A DNA stretch of 64,000 bases from Nemophila menziesii (Eukaryota > Streptophyta > Magnoliopsida > Boraginales > Hydrophyllaceae). The DNA is taken from the NCBI GenBank assembly GCA_029959085.1, contig JARWIR010000002.1, positions 40,792,233 to 40,856,232 of the forward strand. The letters run 5' to 3'. The notes beneath the pieces were generated by a model. It saw only the letters and a list, made by a program, of their open reading frames with translations. It ran no database searches and was not told the origin of the DNA. Shown one piece after another: positions 32,841-45,291 of this stretch. The number at the start of each line of letters is the position of its first letter. The stretch's first letter is position 1. The position numbers and the translations under genes were made by a program.

Positions 32841-33119
32841 CCAAAGTTTTTTAAAAACTACAATGGTAAAAACCACTTATTTTATATCATACCCATAAAA
32901 ATGGGTTTGGACCCGGGATGGAACTAAGACTTATGGAGGAGTTAGAGTAATAATCAGCCATAGAGAAAAGAGTGGTTGATGTATGAGGTATTGGAGACCA
33001 ATTTTATCGTTAATAGGGAACATGTGGCTAGGGTCTTCTTCAAATAGGTTACAAAAAATACTAAAGTATCCTAAACAATTAAAAAATACATAAAGAAATA
33101 AAAATAAGTGGCAAAAAGC

Positions 33120-33420
33120 ATGGACCACCGAGTGACTGAGTAGCGAGTTGCTATGTAACAAGTCAATAAGTATCAACGATATTCATCTCTAGCCAACACA
33201 GACTGCCAAAACCGGCTTTAGGGAGTATTTAATCATAGAGTTTACTGAATATTAGTAATATTCATCTCTGATCACCACCGACATCGCCACATAGCATACT
33301 TAGTGATTCAATGAGTACGAAAAAGTCACTGGGTATACTCAATAATTCTGCGAGTATAGTCAGAAATTTACTTAGTATGCGAAGTAAATCACTGAGTATG
33401 CTTAGCGAATTCTCATTGTA
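33120..33420. repeat. CACTGAGTA / CTTAGTGA motif cluster, unit I-2
   Basis: Same cluster with one 29-bp unit fewer (GTGACTGAGTAGCGAGTTGC), then CTTAGTGATTCAATGAG and TCACTGAGTATGCTTAG. Confidence 0.7.
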
Positions 33421-33548
33421 CAAATTTTATTTTTATTATATAAAAGAATATTACAGCCATTAATAAAAAAATCCAAACAAAATATTACAGAAGTTACATT
33501 CCTTAAAAAGATATAAAATTCCAATAATACAAAAAAAAAACATCTCAC

Positions 33549-33749
33549 CTGCCATGAACAAACACAAAAGTTCGTTGAGCTTAGCTTGGACCTTCGAAAT
33601 TCAGCCTCAGCTGCCATAGAAGTCGAACAAAAGCTCCAAAAAAACTCTGATCTGCTAGTGAAAGTTAGATCTACAAGGATCTGGAACCATTTTTCGATGC
33701 TGTAAGGCTGAGAACTACGACTTTCCATGGCAGGATCCTTATTACACAA
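33549..33749 (-). pseudogene. Minus-strand exon remnant with splice donor, unit I-2
   Basis: Open on the minus strand with WFQILVDLTFTSRSEF before MAAEAEFRRSKLSS and the donor CAG/GTGAG. Homologous to 12051. Confidence 0.35.
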
Positions 33750-34805
33750 TCACAACTCCAGTAGATCCATGACAAGAATAAACATAGTCGTCAAAGGGTA
33801 TGACCCGTCTTGTAGCCACCGCGAAACACCATTTCAGATGGTTGGGGTGGGGTGGAAAGAGGTTAGAGAGTATAGAGAGTGATTTAAGATACGTAGGTGA
33901 GGAATATGATATATGTGTATTTATTGTGTGATTTAGTATGTATAGTGAGTAAATAACATATGAACATAAACTATGTAGTATGAAATAATGTTAATGTTAA
34001 ATATTATAATTGACCTTTAATAAGAAGATTAGGTTGGATGAGGGTGCTTCGATCTTGAGGGGAGAGGTTTCAAGACCCGTTGGGTAAAAATATCTAGATA
34101 ACAAAAATTCTATCAAAACCCGATACGGGTTGATGAAATTCTATAATTATACCATGTACAAACCTTGCACCCACGGCCCAACTCCTAAAAATCCAGAAAT
34201 CACTATTCTCGATTGCAACCCACGCTGACCAATATAATCACAAATTAAAATACAAATTAAATAATGATTATAGCTAGGTCTATATTCAAATGAGCAAGCA
34301 CTTATTATCATTTCTTCTAAATTTAGGCCAATACTATTTTTTCTCACTAAAATGAGTAAATGCCCCTGTTGCCCCCTGTAATTTTTCTGAATCGTCAACT
34401 TACCCCATATTTTGTATAAAGTGTAAATTCACCCCTTATTGTTTCAAACGTGTTTGGTTACCCTCTGTGGACGGATTCCGTCTATTATCTATGTTAAGTA
34501 AGCATGCACGACACATATGCTATTATTTAAATTTTTTATTATTATAAATTTTTTAAATCATTAAAAAATTTAAAATTTTATTTTATTGAAAAAAGAATGA
34601 AATCGTCTTCTTCACACTCATATTAGAAAAAAAAACTTAAAAGAAATCTCTTAAACTGCCGCCACCACTTGGAGCCAAGCTCGTCCCATGAGTAAACTGG
34701 TGCCCACCCAAATAATCTCGCTGAAGTTGACCATTGACTATCAGAATTGACCAACGTTGACTGTTGAAGTTGATTGACAAGAAACCGTGGTGGTGATAAT
34801 ATACA
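33655..34805 (+). repeat. Shared unit tail, unit I-2
   Basis: Homologous to 12140-13261, no gene. Minus-strand frames here are not conserved between units. Confidence 0.7.
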
Positions 34806-35060
34806 TACTCCCTACATCCCAAATATAATGTCCACTTAGCTTTTCACACAGATTAAGAAAACTAATAATTACATACACCAATACAAAATTACCCCTTATA
34901 AAGTGTCTTAATAATTTAAATATACACTGAAAGTATAAATTTTAATTTTTTTAATAATGGTAATGATGGAAAAAGTTGAAAAAAAGTGTCTTGATATTCT
35001 AAATGTACAATATTTTCGGTACACCATATTTAGTAAGTGGACATTAGGACGGATGAAATA
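34806..35060. mobile_element. Stowaway-like MITE, end of unit I-2
   Basis: Left end ACTCCCTACATCCCAAATAT AATGTCCACTTA, right end TAAGTGGACATTAGGACGGA; the ends are inverse copies over about 25 bases. Confidence 0.65.
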
Positions 35061-35101
35061 ATTATTTTGTTCTATTATTTGCTTAGCCTAGTTCTAGAAT
35101 A

Positions 35102-35375
35102 CATTGTATGGAAGGAGAAGCGCAAGCAATCATATACGCATTAGACATGATGAGACATGAACCACAAGAGGAGATAACCATCTTCTCTGAGAACCTTGAA
35201 ATAATTCAAGGTATCAAAAATGTGTCAGGTCAAATGGAAGCTTAGACCATGGATTAGTTTGTTTCAAACATATTCTGCTACAGTTTAGTCGAGTAGACAT
35301 TCTAGCAAAAAAAGTTAGGCATTGGGCATCGAGGGAACAAGAGTCATGACAAATGTGTTATGTCAATTTTCCAGG
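35102..35375 (+). pseudogene. RNase H-like (RVT_3) remnant, unit II-2
   Basis: Reads EGEAQAIIYALDMMRHEPQEE and FSENLEIIQGIKNV (SD changed to SE), then a shortened C-terminal part with SRVDILAKKVRH-like residues. Shares with II-1 the loss of the TQIKKL segment, which supports a common type II ancestor. Confidence 0.6.
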
Positions 35376-35869
35376 CTAGAAATAGATTAATTCTCTATGT
35401 AATTATCTAAAATTTCTTAGACATAAAAAAACAAATATGTTGGGCGTAAAATTATTCTAATAAAAAAAACCAGGTTATTGTTCCATGGATGGAGGAGGCC
35501 TTGTCCAAACAAAAATGGGTTGAGGAGATTTACCCAATAAAAAAGAAAAAATAAAGCTAAATATTTTATTAATATATAAAATGAACTCAGTCAACTAGTC
35601 ATTTTACTGAGCTACCTTAAACACTTAATTATCTTACTTTATATCTACCATCGCTCGACGCAAAATCATCAACCCTCCACCTCTGTCAGCTACTCCACGA
35701 TCTCTCGATTTTCAGAGAGCTAACTCATTCATTATATATGCACTCTTCCGTCAGCTAATGAGTCATGAACCACACATGCCGCCGCACTCTCCGTCCCTCC
35801 TCCTAGGTAATTCTAATTAATAAATCAAATATTTTAGGTAATTCTAATTAATAAATCAAATCATTTTTA

Positions 35870-36065
35870 AAAATATGGATTATTTCGCCTAATATAGGGA
35901 CCTATATTGTAATTATTTTAAAAGAATTTTGTTGTTTTGCATATTATAGGGACTTATTATGTAATTAGTTGAAAATATAGGGTATTTTGCATTTATAGGG
36001 ACCTATAATCCCAAAACATAGGGACCTATGATGATATTTTGTAAAATATAGAGATTTGTATGGTA
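35870..36065 (+). repeat. TATAGGGAC repeat block, unit II-2
   Basis: Same block as 8300-8490. Confidence 0.7.
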
Positions 36066-36622
36066 ACAAACTCACACTGCCCCTGACCTTGGTATCCCAA
36101 CAAAAACTCCCTACTCAGCCCATGTAAGTGACTAATAGTTCTTTTAATTGACTTAAGTTAAGAATAACGATACAATATCATCTTCCACTATCTTCACGGA
36201 AGAAGGTGAGCTTTCTTAGCAGTGTGTTATACTATTGTTCACATGTGTCATAATTGCATAATATCACCATATTAAATAGAAATATAAGCGTCTTTGAGTA
36301 TAAAATCTAGATTAATAATAATTGGTCATTAATTTTACATATTTACTAAATTAGAAAAAAAAGTCAACATAGATTTGATGCTTTCAATATGGACATGCCC
36401 ATCTACAAAATAGTGACTTATTGTCATGTCAAGAGTAAGGTCAAAATGACCATGTCATTTCAGTTTCCCATCAACAATAATAAGTATGATGGTAATATTT
36501 ACTAAGTTAAGCAATCCCCCTTATATATTTATGTGGTCTATTTCTAGTTGAGATTCAATTCTTCTGATGCTTTAATCTGTAGTATCACAATCCCTTGGCA
36601 CTTGATGATGTTCGATATTCAG

Positions 36623-36852
36623 TTGTAAACAAAGGAGAGAAGTAGAGTGAGGGCGAAATCACTTTCTCTGGAGATATTATCACCTACTACCTTGAAAGGG
36701 CTCCTTCTCTTAAATCTATAATCATTGAAATTCCTGAGGTAAATTACACTCATATTAGTTTTTAAATATCTACGCAACCTTATACAAACTAAGAAATTTA
36801 AATTAAATTATTCACATATATGTATATTTTTCAGGCATCTGGATTAGAATAG
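36623..36852 (+). pseudogene. Two-exon gene fragment (ITYYLERAPSLKSIIIEIPE), unit II-2
   Basis: Acceptor GATATTCAG, exon 36623-36738, donor CCTGAG/GTAAAT, intron 36739-36834 ending TATTTTTCAG, exon 36835-36852 ending GGATTAGAATAG. The coding frame reads ITFSGDIITYYLERAPSLKS and IIIEIPE, then ASGLE and stop. An extra base near 36650 and a TGA break the first exon. A pattern LERAPSLKSIIIEI is reminiscent of leucine-rich ends of F-box proteins, but that is a weak guess. Confidence 0.4.
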
Positions 36853-37676
36853 CGTTAATAGAGACATTGATGCGGGATCTCCTCTCCATTTGGAATAATA
36901 AAGAAAGAACAAAAGACTTGATTGGGTTGTTAAAAAGTGTTTTGGCCATGGAGATTTTCTCCTTGTAATAAGCTATAGCTTAACTTATTAACTTCAGATT
37001 TATTATACTACTCTGTTATCTGAGACTTTGTTTTTGTTGTATATTTCCCCTTTTGGGATCAGATATTTCTAATCTTTTCTATATTGACATTTTCTACTTT
37101 TTATTTTTATGAATGTAAAATGAATTGATTTATAATGTATAATCAGTGAAAGGCCATATACTATAGCTGCTCCATTCATCTGCAAAGTAGATCATGTCAT
37201 AAAGCTATTAGAATGGGACAACTATGATATAGTACAAATTTCAATATCTTGAGTACTTGTGTGCCTTCATCATGTGGGTAATGGTTGTAATAATAAGGTA
37301 TATTAGTGAGATATATGTATTAAGGGAAATACTTTGTTGTATATGTACTCAAGGTTACTAGCAAAAAAGTAATCAGTGTTAATATATAGTGAGTAATAGT
37401 TGGTATTGGCCTTCTAATATGCATTTTGTTAGTGATTTGTTAGAATATTACCCTAAAAAGATTGACCTTATGCACATGTTCCTTAAAGACTTTAGCAACT
37501 AATTATCTTGGAATCTCATCACGCTCTCTTTGATGTTGTCGACAATCTTAGAGAGAGTGATGAGTAATATTTTTAAAGTTGTCACAAAATTTGATGACTT
37601 GGTACACTCTTGTTTGTTTTTTCTTTTTTCATGTACCACCTCGTTGTAAATATTATATATTTAATTTGTTCAACAG

Positions 37677-37838
37677 GTAAATCCTGGTGAGCAATTATTA
37701 AGGAATGAAGAAATTGATATCGCACTTGAAGGAGTGACCAAAATCTTTAATGAAAAGAGAGAAAATGAGGCACATGAAGCCAAAAAGTCAAAAGAAGAAC
37801 AAGAAATGGTCACCAAAGAGGAGAAACAAACTGTTTAG
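37677..37838 (+). CDS. Charged terminal exon, unit II-2, open (partial coding region)
   Basis: After TTCAACAG an open frame of 53 codons starts VNPGEQLLRNEEIDIALEG, continues VTKIFNEKRENEAHEAKKSK and ends at TAG 37836-37838. Glu and Lys dominate the second half, which could form a single charged helix or coiled coil. No known domain is recognised. Upstream intron sequence has a pyrimidine-rich run (TTTGTTTTTTCTTTTTTC), as expected before a 3' splice site. The exon is shared by types I and II, so it predates their divergence. It is a 3'-terminal coding exon at most; whether it is expressed is unknown. Confidence 0.45.
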   Translation, partial: VNPGEQLLRNEEIDIALEGVTKIFNEKRENEAHEAKKSKEEQEMVTKEEKQTV

Positions 37839-38462
37839 AATATAGATTGAGTAACTCACAAAGAAATTCTATGGTGTGATATTATTTTGCAATGTATTTG
37901 TTACTTTATTATTTTACTTCATATTTAAATTTAGCAAGAGTTGTGTAACTTTTATTGTTTTTGAAGTAGTAACTGTAATTATAAGAAACCAGACGGAACA
38001 TATGTTCTTATCCATTGCGTGATAGAGCTCTTACGCCATTGAGAATCATCCGCAGCTCCATCAGACGTAATAAAATGTATATGCAAGCAAAAAAGCTCTC
38101 AGCTCCTTCATTAACATCTTTTCCCAAATGAAAAAGGGCAGACAAGGTGTAGGCTATGAAAGTTAAACCATGACCTCCATTACTCAACAACTTTTTCCTT
38201 TATTATCCTATTAACATTTAATGTTTTTTTTTTAATTTCCTTACACCTTCTTTGAATAATATAGGAAGTTGTATAAAATCCAACCTTACACAAGTTCCTA
38301 CATTAGCCATTAAAAAATTCTCCTATTAGATTTTCTTTGATATATTACTTAACAATAATGCTTCAAGGGAACCCATTTAGGAAATTATTCTGAATTTAAT
38401 TTTAATATATTACTTAAGGCTATTTCATTCACCATTTTATGATGTATAATTAACAATATGTC

Positions 38463-39665
38463 CGAGCATACTTGGTGACAACAAATTTTTACTTGAGAAG
38501 AGAGGTAAAATCTCACTTCAAACTATTCAGATACATATCATACCGACCCTAAGCTTACACTATAACCGAAAAGACCTTAGGATTATTAATTCATGGTTAA
38601 GTAAGAATAAAGCGATTAGGGAGTAACTAAGTATACCATTAGATACTATGATAGGTGAGCATCATATAGCCACCATATAAACATAAGTGAAAGTCAATTT
38701 TTCTTTCATTGCAGAACTAATATAATCTTGAACTTATAATGTGTTAGATTGTTTGTATTAGTTCTTAGATATTATTACACGAGACTTTTTAGGATAATGC
38801 TTTGGGATCATTCATTATTTTCTCTTATTCTTCTTTGATTAGCTGGACTTAGACTCCTAGTTTAGTTCTTATTTTATCGGGATGACAAAACTTTGAGTTG
38901 GCGGGTATTGGTTTTTTTTTTGTGATAGAGTAATCGTATCACGAGACATCATTTTAGGGGTATTTAGGACGTATTTAAAGGATTTCTCCCTAATATTTGA
39001 CGTTTTATGATTTCTTATCTCGTTTTGGCTTTTACGTTCTTTTAGAGTTTTTATGTGTTAATTGTCTACTAACGTGCATAAGTTAGGTACTTGTATTATA
39101 CAATACAATGATACGTGATAAGAATTCTAGAAAACAAGATTCATCCCCAAAGTCACGTCGTTAGAAGATAGCTAATAAGGTAAGAGACTTTAACGCCGAT
39201 CATTCACGTAGATGTCACTCAGAAGAGGTCTCTAGTGGTGTTATTTAGAAGCCTAAGCTACCCAGAAGGTAGTTAGGAAGAATTCAGAATTTCAACAATT
39301 TCATATTTATCAGTTCACCTTTAAACAATAACATAAAGTCAATACTAGCGGGGATTACATGCGAGTTCTCGACCTATACTTTTCGCATTGTACTCTTAGT
39401 TAATTGCATTTTATAGTTTAATTATAATTTAGCTTAATTTCCTTTTTAATTGCATCTTTAGTTCATTAATATAAAATCCCAATACATATTTATTATCTTT
39501 TATTTATAGTTTCACACCTCATTCTAAAAAACTTACGAAAACACATCAATAATTAACAATCATTATCCATGTGGAGCTTATAACTCATTATACTTACTAT
39601 TTATAACTTGCCGACGATATGTACACTTGCAGGTAGTAGCTCTCTTGACGTGCCGATTATTTTAT
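38463..39665 (+). mobile_element. Old Athila-like 3' end plus LTR remnant, unit II-2
   Basis: Counterpart of 19150-20326. LTR part from about 38909, with CACGAGACATCATTTTAGGG near 38940. Ends near TTATCCACC at 39669. Confidence 0.65.
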
Positions 39666-39948
39666 CCACCTTGTAGGACTACATATGTCCTCCAGGACTG
39701 GTCCATTTAATTGCCGTGGTGGGTGATATAGTGTCGTGGGTCTATTCTATATATGGGTATTGACCATCATCCAAGATATACTCAACAAAGTCAAATAAAA
39801 TGAAATTAAGAGAAAGAATTATAATTTTCTATGTTCTTCTTTATATGTTTGTTCAGTCTTATCATCGAATGATTATTATATACTAATCGAGTTGTAATTC
39901 TTAATAAATATTTTATTAATGTACAAACAAAAAGTTAATTAGAACTCC

Positions 39949-39949
<1 letters not shown>

Positions 39950-40008
<59 letters not shown>
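39950..40008. repeat. (AT)n microsatellite, unit II-2
   Basis: About 58 bases of TA/AT, same place as 20609. Confidence 0.95.
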
Positions 40009-40011
<3 letters not shown>

Positions 40012-42077
40012 ATGTGATTAGTCTAAAAATTAAGATTTTACTTTGAAATTTATAAATGATAAGAGACAGAGGTATGTGTATATTGGAGAGGCCATGATCC
40101 CCCTAAATTTAGAAAAAGTAAAATTCCAGCCCTATAATAATTTTTTTTGTAAGGAAATTACTATGAATCATGTTTCCCTTAAATTTAGTAAACGTTAAAT
40201 TCTACCCCTATAAATTTTTAAAAAACAATTCACTATGGTTTCCCTTTTGATATTTATAATATCTAATATCTAATTTTAATTAGCTTTCAAATATTTAATA
40301 CTTGATTCATGTATACTTTTTTTTTTGGATTATAAATATAAGGTCGTCTTTCTTTTTTTGTTTAACACCGTCTTCCTCGTACGATGAAAAAATGCATACT
40401 TTGAACCTAGTGAACAAGGCCAGTCGTGAAATGTGTCTACACCTCCTCTCGAAGCCAGCTTCTTTCGAAGCTACCTCCATCATCGTCGTATATGAATGTT
40501 TATGTTAACCCCCTCTCTCTGTCTCTTTGATATTAAAGTGAATAAAGATAGTGATTTTTTTATTTAGCCGATAATTTACTTAATTATAATATATTAATGG
40601 AGATGTAACCAACTTCTATCGTGGACATTTTTATAAATAATTATGATAAATCAATTATAGTAACCACAAATCAAAATTATCTATATGTATTGGATTTGGA
40701 TAGTTTGAAATATACATATACTAGATATTACCCGTGCCTGAAGGCACTGCGAAAAATAAAAACCCGTGTAGGCTTGCATCTTTCTTTTAATATTTGAATA
40801 TTCAAACATAGTGATAAGTTCTTGTAGTGTTGCAATATGATTACATAACCCAAATAATTACTTGATAAAGCAGGGGTTGATATTTATCTTGTTAAACCAC
40901 AGATATATTTATCTATCTTACTACAAATAGAGGGATTTGGTTTGATACACTCAATACATCAAAGACATTATGAGAGAGAAAAGACATATGGATGTCATAA
41001 AAAAGGTCTTTCTTTTTGCCTGAAGCAATAACAACAGATCACGATTTGAGTATTTATTTTAAGCTATATTAAATTATTTGAAGTGTTGTTAACTCATTAC
41101 ATCTTAACCAAGATACATATAATATATAATCATTTTTAGAACTTAGCACAACGTTTTAGAGATGAATATGTGAAAAAGTCTATGTTATAGATGGTATACC
41201 CGATCATCAAATTTAGTAACCAGAAAAGTAAATGGGAGCAGAAAATTAAATAAATGTAATTTTTTTCTTAAATAGTCGATCAAGTTCATCCTCATTGTTA
41301 TCTAAAGATTATTGACCATTTCCATACTTACTTATAAAAATAATTTGCTGCAGGCAACAACTGATATGATATTCAATTGTAATTGTAGTTGCAGGTCTAT
41401 ACCTGAATTGTTTAATTTCGGCAATGATTTATTAATTTAATATATCTAATTATATGGTTATGGTTTTTTTAATCATAAGGGTAATTATTCTATATTTTAA
41501 TAATTAGTGCTGTAGAAAAAATTTAAGAGTTATATGTGGATGAGATAAAGAATTTGATCGTAGTAGCCCTACTTATATTCCAATGAGGCAAAAGAGTGTT
41601 ATTTCATAAACAAAGTAAATATTCTATTTTTGTAATAACTTTTTTGGTCAAGTTTATACACTTCGCAAAGGCAATAAAATATACGCATGTTACATTTTAT
41701 TCAAGAAACAACTTAACATTTTTATAACCGAAAGATATGCCAGCCAATTCTATATAGTATATACCCATGTGTCTGACTAAAATGTAATGTCATATGTGTC
41801 TTCTAAAGGCCGCCATAGTTTTGAGGTTAACCCATAAACGAAACACCAAAAATATAGAAAAATGATGTTCTTGAAATACTCGCAAGATATTTCACTAAAA
41901 GTGGCGCCTAAAATAATTGTGGGACCTGTATCAGAAAACTTATCATATTATTATATGAATTACGAAATATGGGACCGACACCTGAATAGCAAGATAAGCC
42001 GCCATACACATACAATTTCAGAAAGAATATAATACACTAAGGTGCCAAGTATCGATTCATGATCTAAAAAATGGATA
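40009..42077. other. Gene-free AT-rich stretch, unit II-2
   Basis: Counterpart of 20671-22736. Contains TACTAGATATTACCCGTGCC followed by TGAAGGCACTGCG near 40728-40755, where GTGCC/GGCAC forms a short hairpin. No gene. Confidence 0.4.
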
Positions 42078-42264
42078 TTAATCATCCAGTAGGTTCGAGT
42101 TGACATTTGGCGCAAATTTCACTATTTGTTGTAAAATTTGACTCAACATCTCCAAATACAGCGGACCCACAAAATATAGCATGATAATGGCACCAGAAAC
42201 ACACACAATTGTACCTCCAATTTTAGCTTGACCTTCTATTGTTAACATATTTGATCTTTGTGTA
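42078..42264 (-). pseudogene. WAT1/MtN21 (EamA)-like transporter exon remnant, unit II-2
   Basis: Same exon, acceptor ATATGCAG, with TIEGQAKIGGTIVCVSGAI unchanged and a different ending (KFAPNVNSNLLDD, stop at 42078) because of a one-base difference. Lies downstream, on the minus strand, of the exons at 43094 and 43725, but the splice phases do not match them. Confidence 0.5.
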
Positions 42265-42614
42265 CTGCATATAAAGATAGATATTATTTACAACTTTAAA
42301 AAAAATATAAGTACTATAATCAAATATATTGAGTAATGACCCATCATTACGGCTAATAGGAACATGAATACTGGAATTACGGGTTGTATAGTTTGTATAG
42401 CCAATACCGATGATGATTTTAAACTTTTCCTAAGTAAACACTAAAGAATTGAAGTACAAACTTACCTTGTTAACCCAAGAAAGAAGAAATATAATAAGAA
42501 GCGTTTATTTATTGAATTTCTCCAAATAACCTGAAATAGACATTCTCTTTTTAATACAATTTACAATTTGATGTCTAAGTAATAAATATGACCATCAATT
42601 CTTTTTAGACTTAT

Positions 42615-43072
42615 TGACGGGTACTTATCTTACGCAAAAATTGCATGATAAATTCCTATTTTAGGCAAATAATGTACTATATGTCTCCACATTACGCAAA
42701 GACTGTACCGGGTACCTATACTATGCTAAAATTGCATGATAAGTCCCTTTGTTATGCATAAACCACACCAGTTCTCTATACTATGCAAAACAATGCACGA
42801 TAAGTCCTCATTTTTTGTAAAACAATTACAGTTTTGCATAATATATGGGGACTGTAACTTCTCAATAGTATAGGGAACTACATTGCAACTTTTGCGTAAA
42901 ATAGGGGCGCATAGTTCAGTTTTTGCATAGATACTATAGGGACCTGCATTGTAATTTTTACATAATATAAGATCGCATACCATAGTTTACGGTATCTATA
43001 GTGTGCTTTTTGCATAATATAGAGCATACCGTGCACTTTCTGCATATTATAGGAACATGTAGTGAAAAAATC
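42615..43072. repeat. Inverted TATAGGGAC arrays, unit II-2
   Basis: Counterpart of 23275-23720 with the orientation switch near 42835. Confidence 0.75.
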
Positions 43073-43093
43073 TTCAAAATGGGTAGTACAAAC

Positions 43094-43276
43094 CTGTTTT
43101 ACTTTAACTTCACCATTAGAACCAGTTGTTTTCTGAAACACAACTTCTTGAGATTTTCTTGTAGATTCCATTTCCAATTCAAAGTAATTAGCCTCCATAT
43201 AGTCCAATAATTTCTTGTCTAAATATGAGCCCAATTGATGCATGACAGTTTTCTTAAACCTTGTTCCCAACCCTCT
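43094..43276 (-). CDS. Unrecognised minus-strand exon, unit II-2, open with intact splice sites (partial)
   Basis: Acceptor TAAAAACAG, donor AAACAG/GTTTGT. Read from the acceptor in phase 0 it is open throughout: RGLGTRFKKTVMHQLGSYLD, KKLLDYMEANYFELEMESTR, KSQEVVFQKTTGSNGEVKVK. It joins in phase 0 to the exon at 43725-43799, so these two exons form a continuous reading frame. Soluble, charged sequence without a domain I recognise. The neighbouring inverted array lies in the next intron. Possibly a remnant of one host gene captured in the type II unit. Confidence 0.45.
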
Positions 43277-43724
43277 CTGTTTTTATTTGAGATTAACTAA
43301 CAAAGCAGTTCGTGTATAATAGCCATTGTCCACCCGTGAGTACATCTTCATAAGGTGAAATGTAAGGCAAATTCTGACATTCCTCAGCCCAAATTAGTCC
43401 CTGAACTATTTATTTTTTACTATTTACTCCTCAAACGTCTTTGCCATATGACACTTAAAAATTTGACATAACAGGGACCAACTAAGGGGACAAAAATGAA
43501 GGCCGAGGACCATTTGCTAGTATGGACTATATTTCGAGAACAGAAAAAGAAATTACTCTTTATAAATTGAGTTTTTTTACATGGATTGCACCTAAAAATC
43601 CTCAAGAAGCTCCGCAGCTAAATTTACCTGAGAAGATGAAATTATTTTAATATAGGGACCAACTAGCAATTTAAAAAAAATATTAAAAGCATGGGAGATA
43701 TTTTAATCAGGTATTATATATTAC

Positions 43725-43799
43725 CTTTGCGATTTCTTGACGCATCCATGGTGCTAAAACACCGGGGCAAATATAAATGAGCACACATGATAATTTAGC
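43725..43799 (-). CDS. Unrecognised 75-bp minus-strand exon, unit II-2 (partial)
   Basis: Acceptor GTTTATAG, donor GCAAAG/GTAATA; reads AKLSCVLIYICPGVLAPW then MRQEIAK. Same length and phase as in II-1, with several amino-acid changes. Joins in frame to 43094-43276. Confidence 0.45.
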
Positions 43800-45291
43800 C
43801 TATAAACGGAAACATTAACTTAAAATGTGAGTGAGAATGAAAACAATTACCCGTGGCTTAATTCTCAATTCATATCACACAAAAACTCGACATGAAAATG
43901 ATAGAACAAAATAAAAATGCTCACCTTAATCTGAATATGTTGCAAATATATCTCCAATCACACAATAATCTTTATTCTTACAAAAATAAGCGAATAAACC
44001 AATAGTTCAAACATTAATCTAACCTTCAAACATTAATCTAAACTAAATTTCTAGTATCTGAAAAAGCATGTCGTACAAACCATTCCAGAATTTAGTATAA
44101 TCTTGTTGTAATTCTTTTTTTCTACTCTTTATACCGTAGAATGTATGAGAAGTGCACCTTGGTGTCTATTCAGATTTGTCTTTCCAAAATTGTTAACTGG
44201 AATAAACATTTTCCAATATTAGAGCAAACTAAAAAGAACGTTATGGGTTGTAAACAAAAAATAAATTTAAATATTTGATAATTGTAGAAAAAATCCTTTT
44301 AAAATTAACTTTTTCTGAAACAATTGAATACATCTGGACCTTGAACCCAATTCAAAATGTTAAGAATTTTTATTCACTTAATTGGAAATGTAAACAGTCT
44401 CGGGTAAGCGAATTTCGATAGAGTTTCCTTCAAGAAATGTAAATGGTGGATGTGAGAATAATGTCAATTGTACAGTTTGTATAAAAATATCATAATTATA
44501 CCTGAATTTTGGGTCTTCTATTGTTGTTGATGGTGTATCCAAGCTCGGTTAATGATGGTGCAGTGTAAGACCAAATTGCTCTCTCCATCAGTTGAGCCAA
44601 ATGGATATTTACTGCAAAATAATTAAAAAAATGCAGTGTATAACCAAATTTCTCACTCCACTCCACGATCATAAGAAATTGTAAAAGTGTAAGACCTTAA
44701 TTTGGGTTCTTCTATTGCAAAATAATTTACTGTAAGACAATTAAAAAAATAAAATTGCTCACTCTATCTGTAAAAAAAAATTAAAAAATAATTAAAAAAT
44801 ACAGTATAACACCAAATTGCTCACTCTATTGGTAAAAAACTATTCTTAGCGCATCACTTCAAAGGTAAAAGGCTTCAAACACACATCACTCTTCTCCTTA
44901 AAATTATATAAGTGATGAGATTAGGTTAAATTAAATTAGAGTTTCAATGGTAAAATTTAATTTTTTTACCTTTTCTGGGTTCTTTGATTGTTGATAGTAC
45001 CCTGAATAACAACGGTTTTCTTGAGAGCAGTTTGGTGAGAAGGTGACTGTTGATATGTTTGTGGAACTAAAATGGCGCTTTGAGCCCACCATTTCATCTC
45101 TCTTTAATTAATTTTTTTCCTCTCGATTTGAGATTTTTGATCCCTAGTAGGGGTTTTCTTGTAGTAGGAGAGCGGCTTGGTGAAAAGGCGAGTGAAGAGA
45201 TGGCCTATCCTAGCCAAGCCGGGTTGTGAAGATGGTAGAGAATGGTGGAGAATGCTTCGTCGAATTGGTGATGGGGGCTTTTCGTTTGCAA
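43800..45291 (-). other. Possible upstream part of the minus-strand remnant, unit II-2
   Basis: Counterpart of 24401-25875. AT-rich intron-like DNA, decayed coding-like piece near 44380-44540, GC-richer piece 44990-45320. No product recognised. Confidence 0.3.

Larger units (their letters stand above)
27347..35080 (+). repeat. Tandem unit I-2 (type I)
   Basis: Third unit, about 7.7 kb and the most complete type I copy apart from small indels. It includes the GC-rich segment at 28740-29080, a purine microsatellite at 29449, a long (TA)n tract at 30212, the zinc-finger pseudogene at 30650 and a complete tail with MITE. Same order of parts as I-1 and I-3. Confidence 0.85.

Noticed and set aside
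40728..40760. ACCCGTGCC / GGCACTGCG hairpin considered as a Helitron end
   Set aside because: No CTRR terminus or matching TC start could be placed; the II-1 copy does not keep the hairpin.
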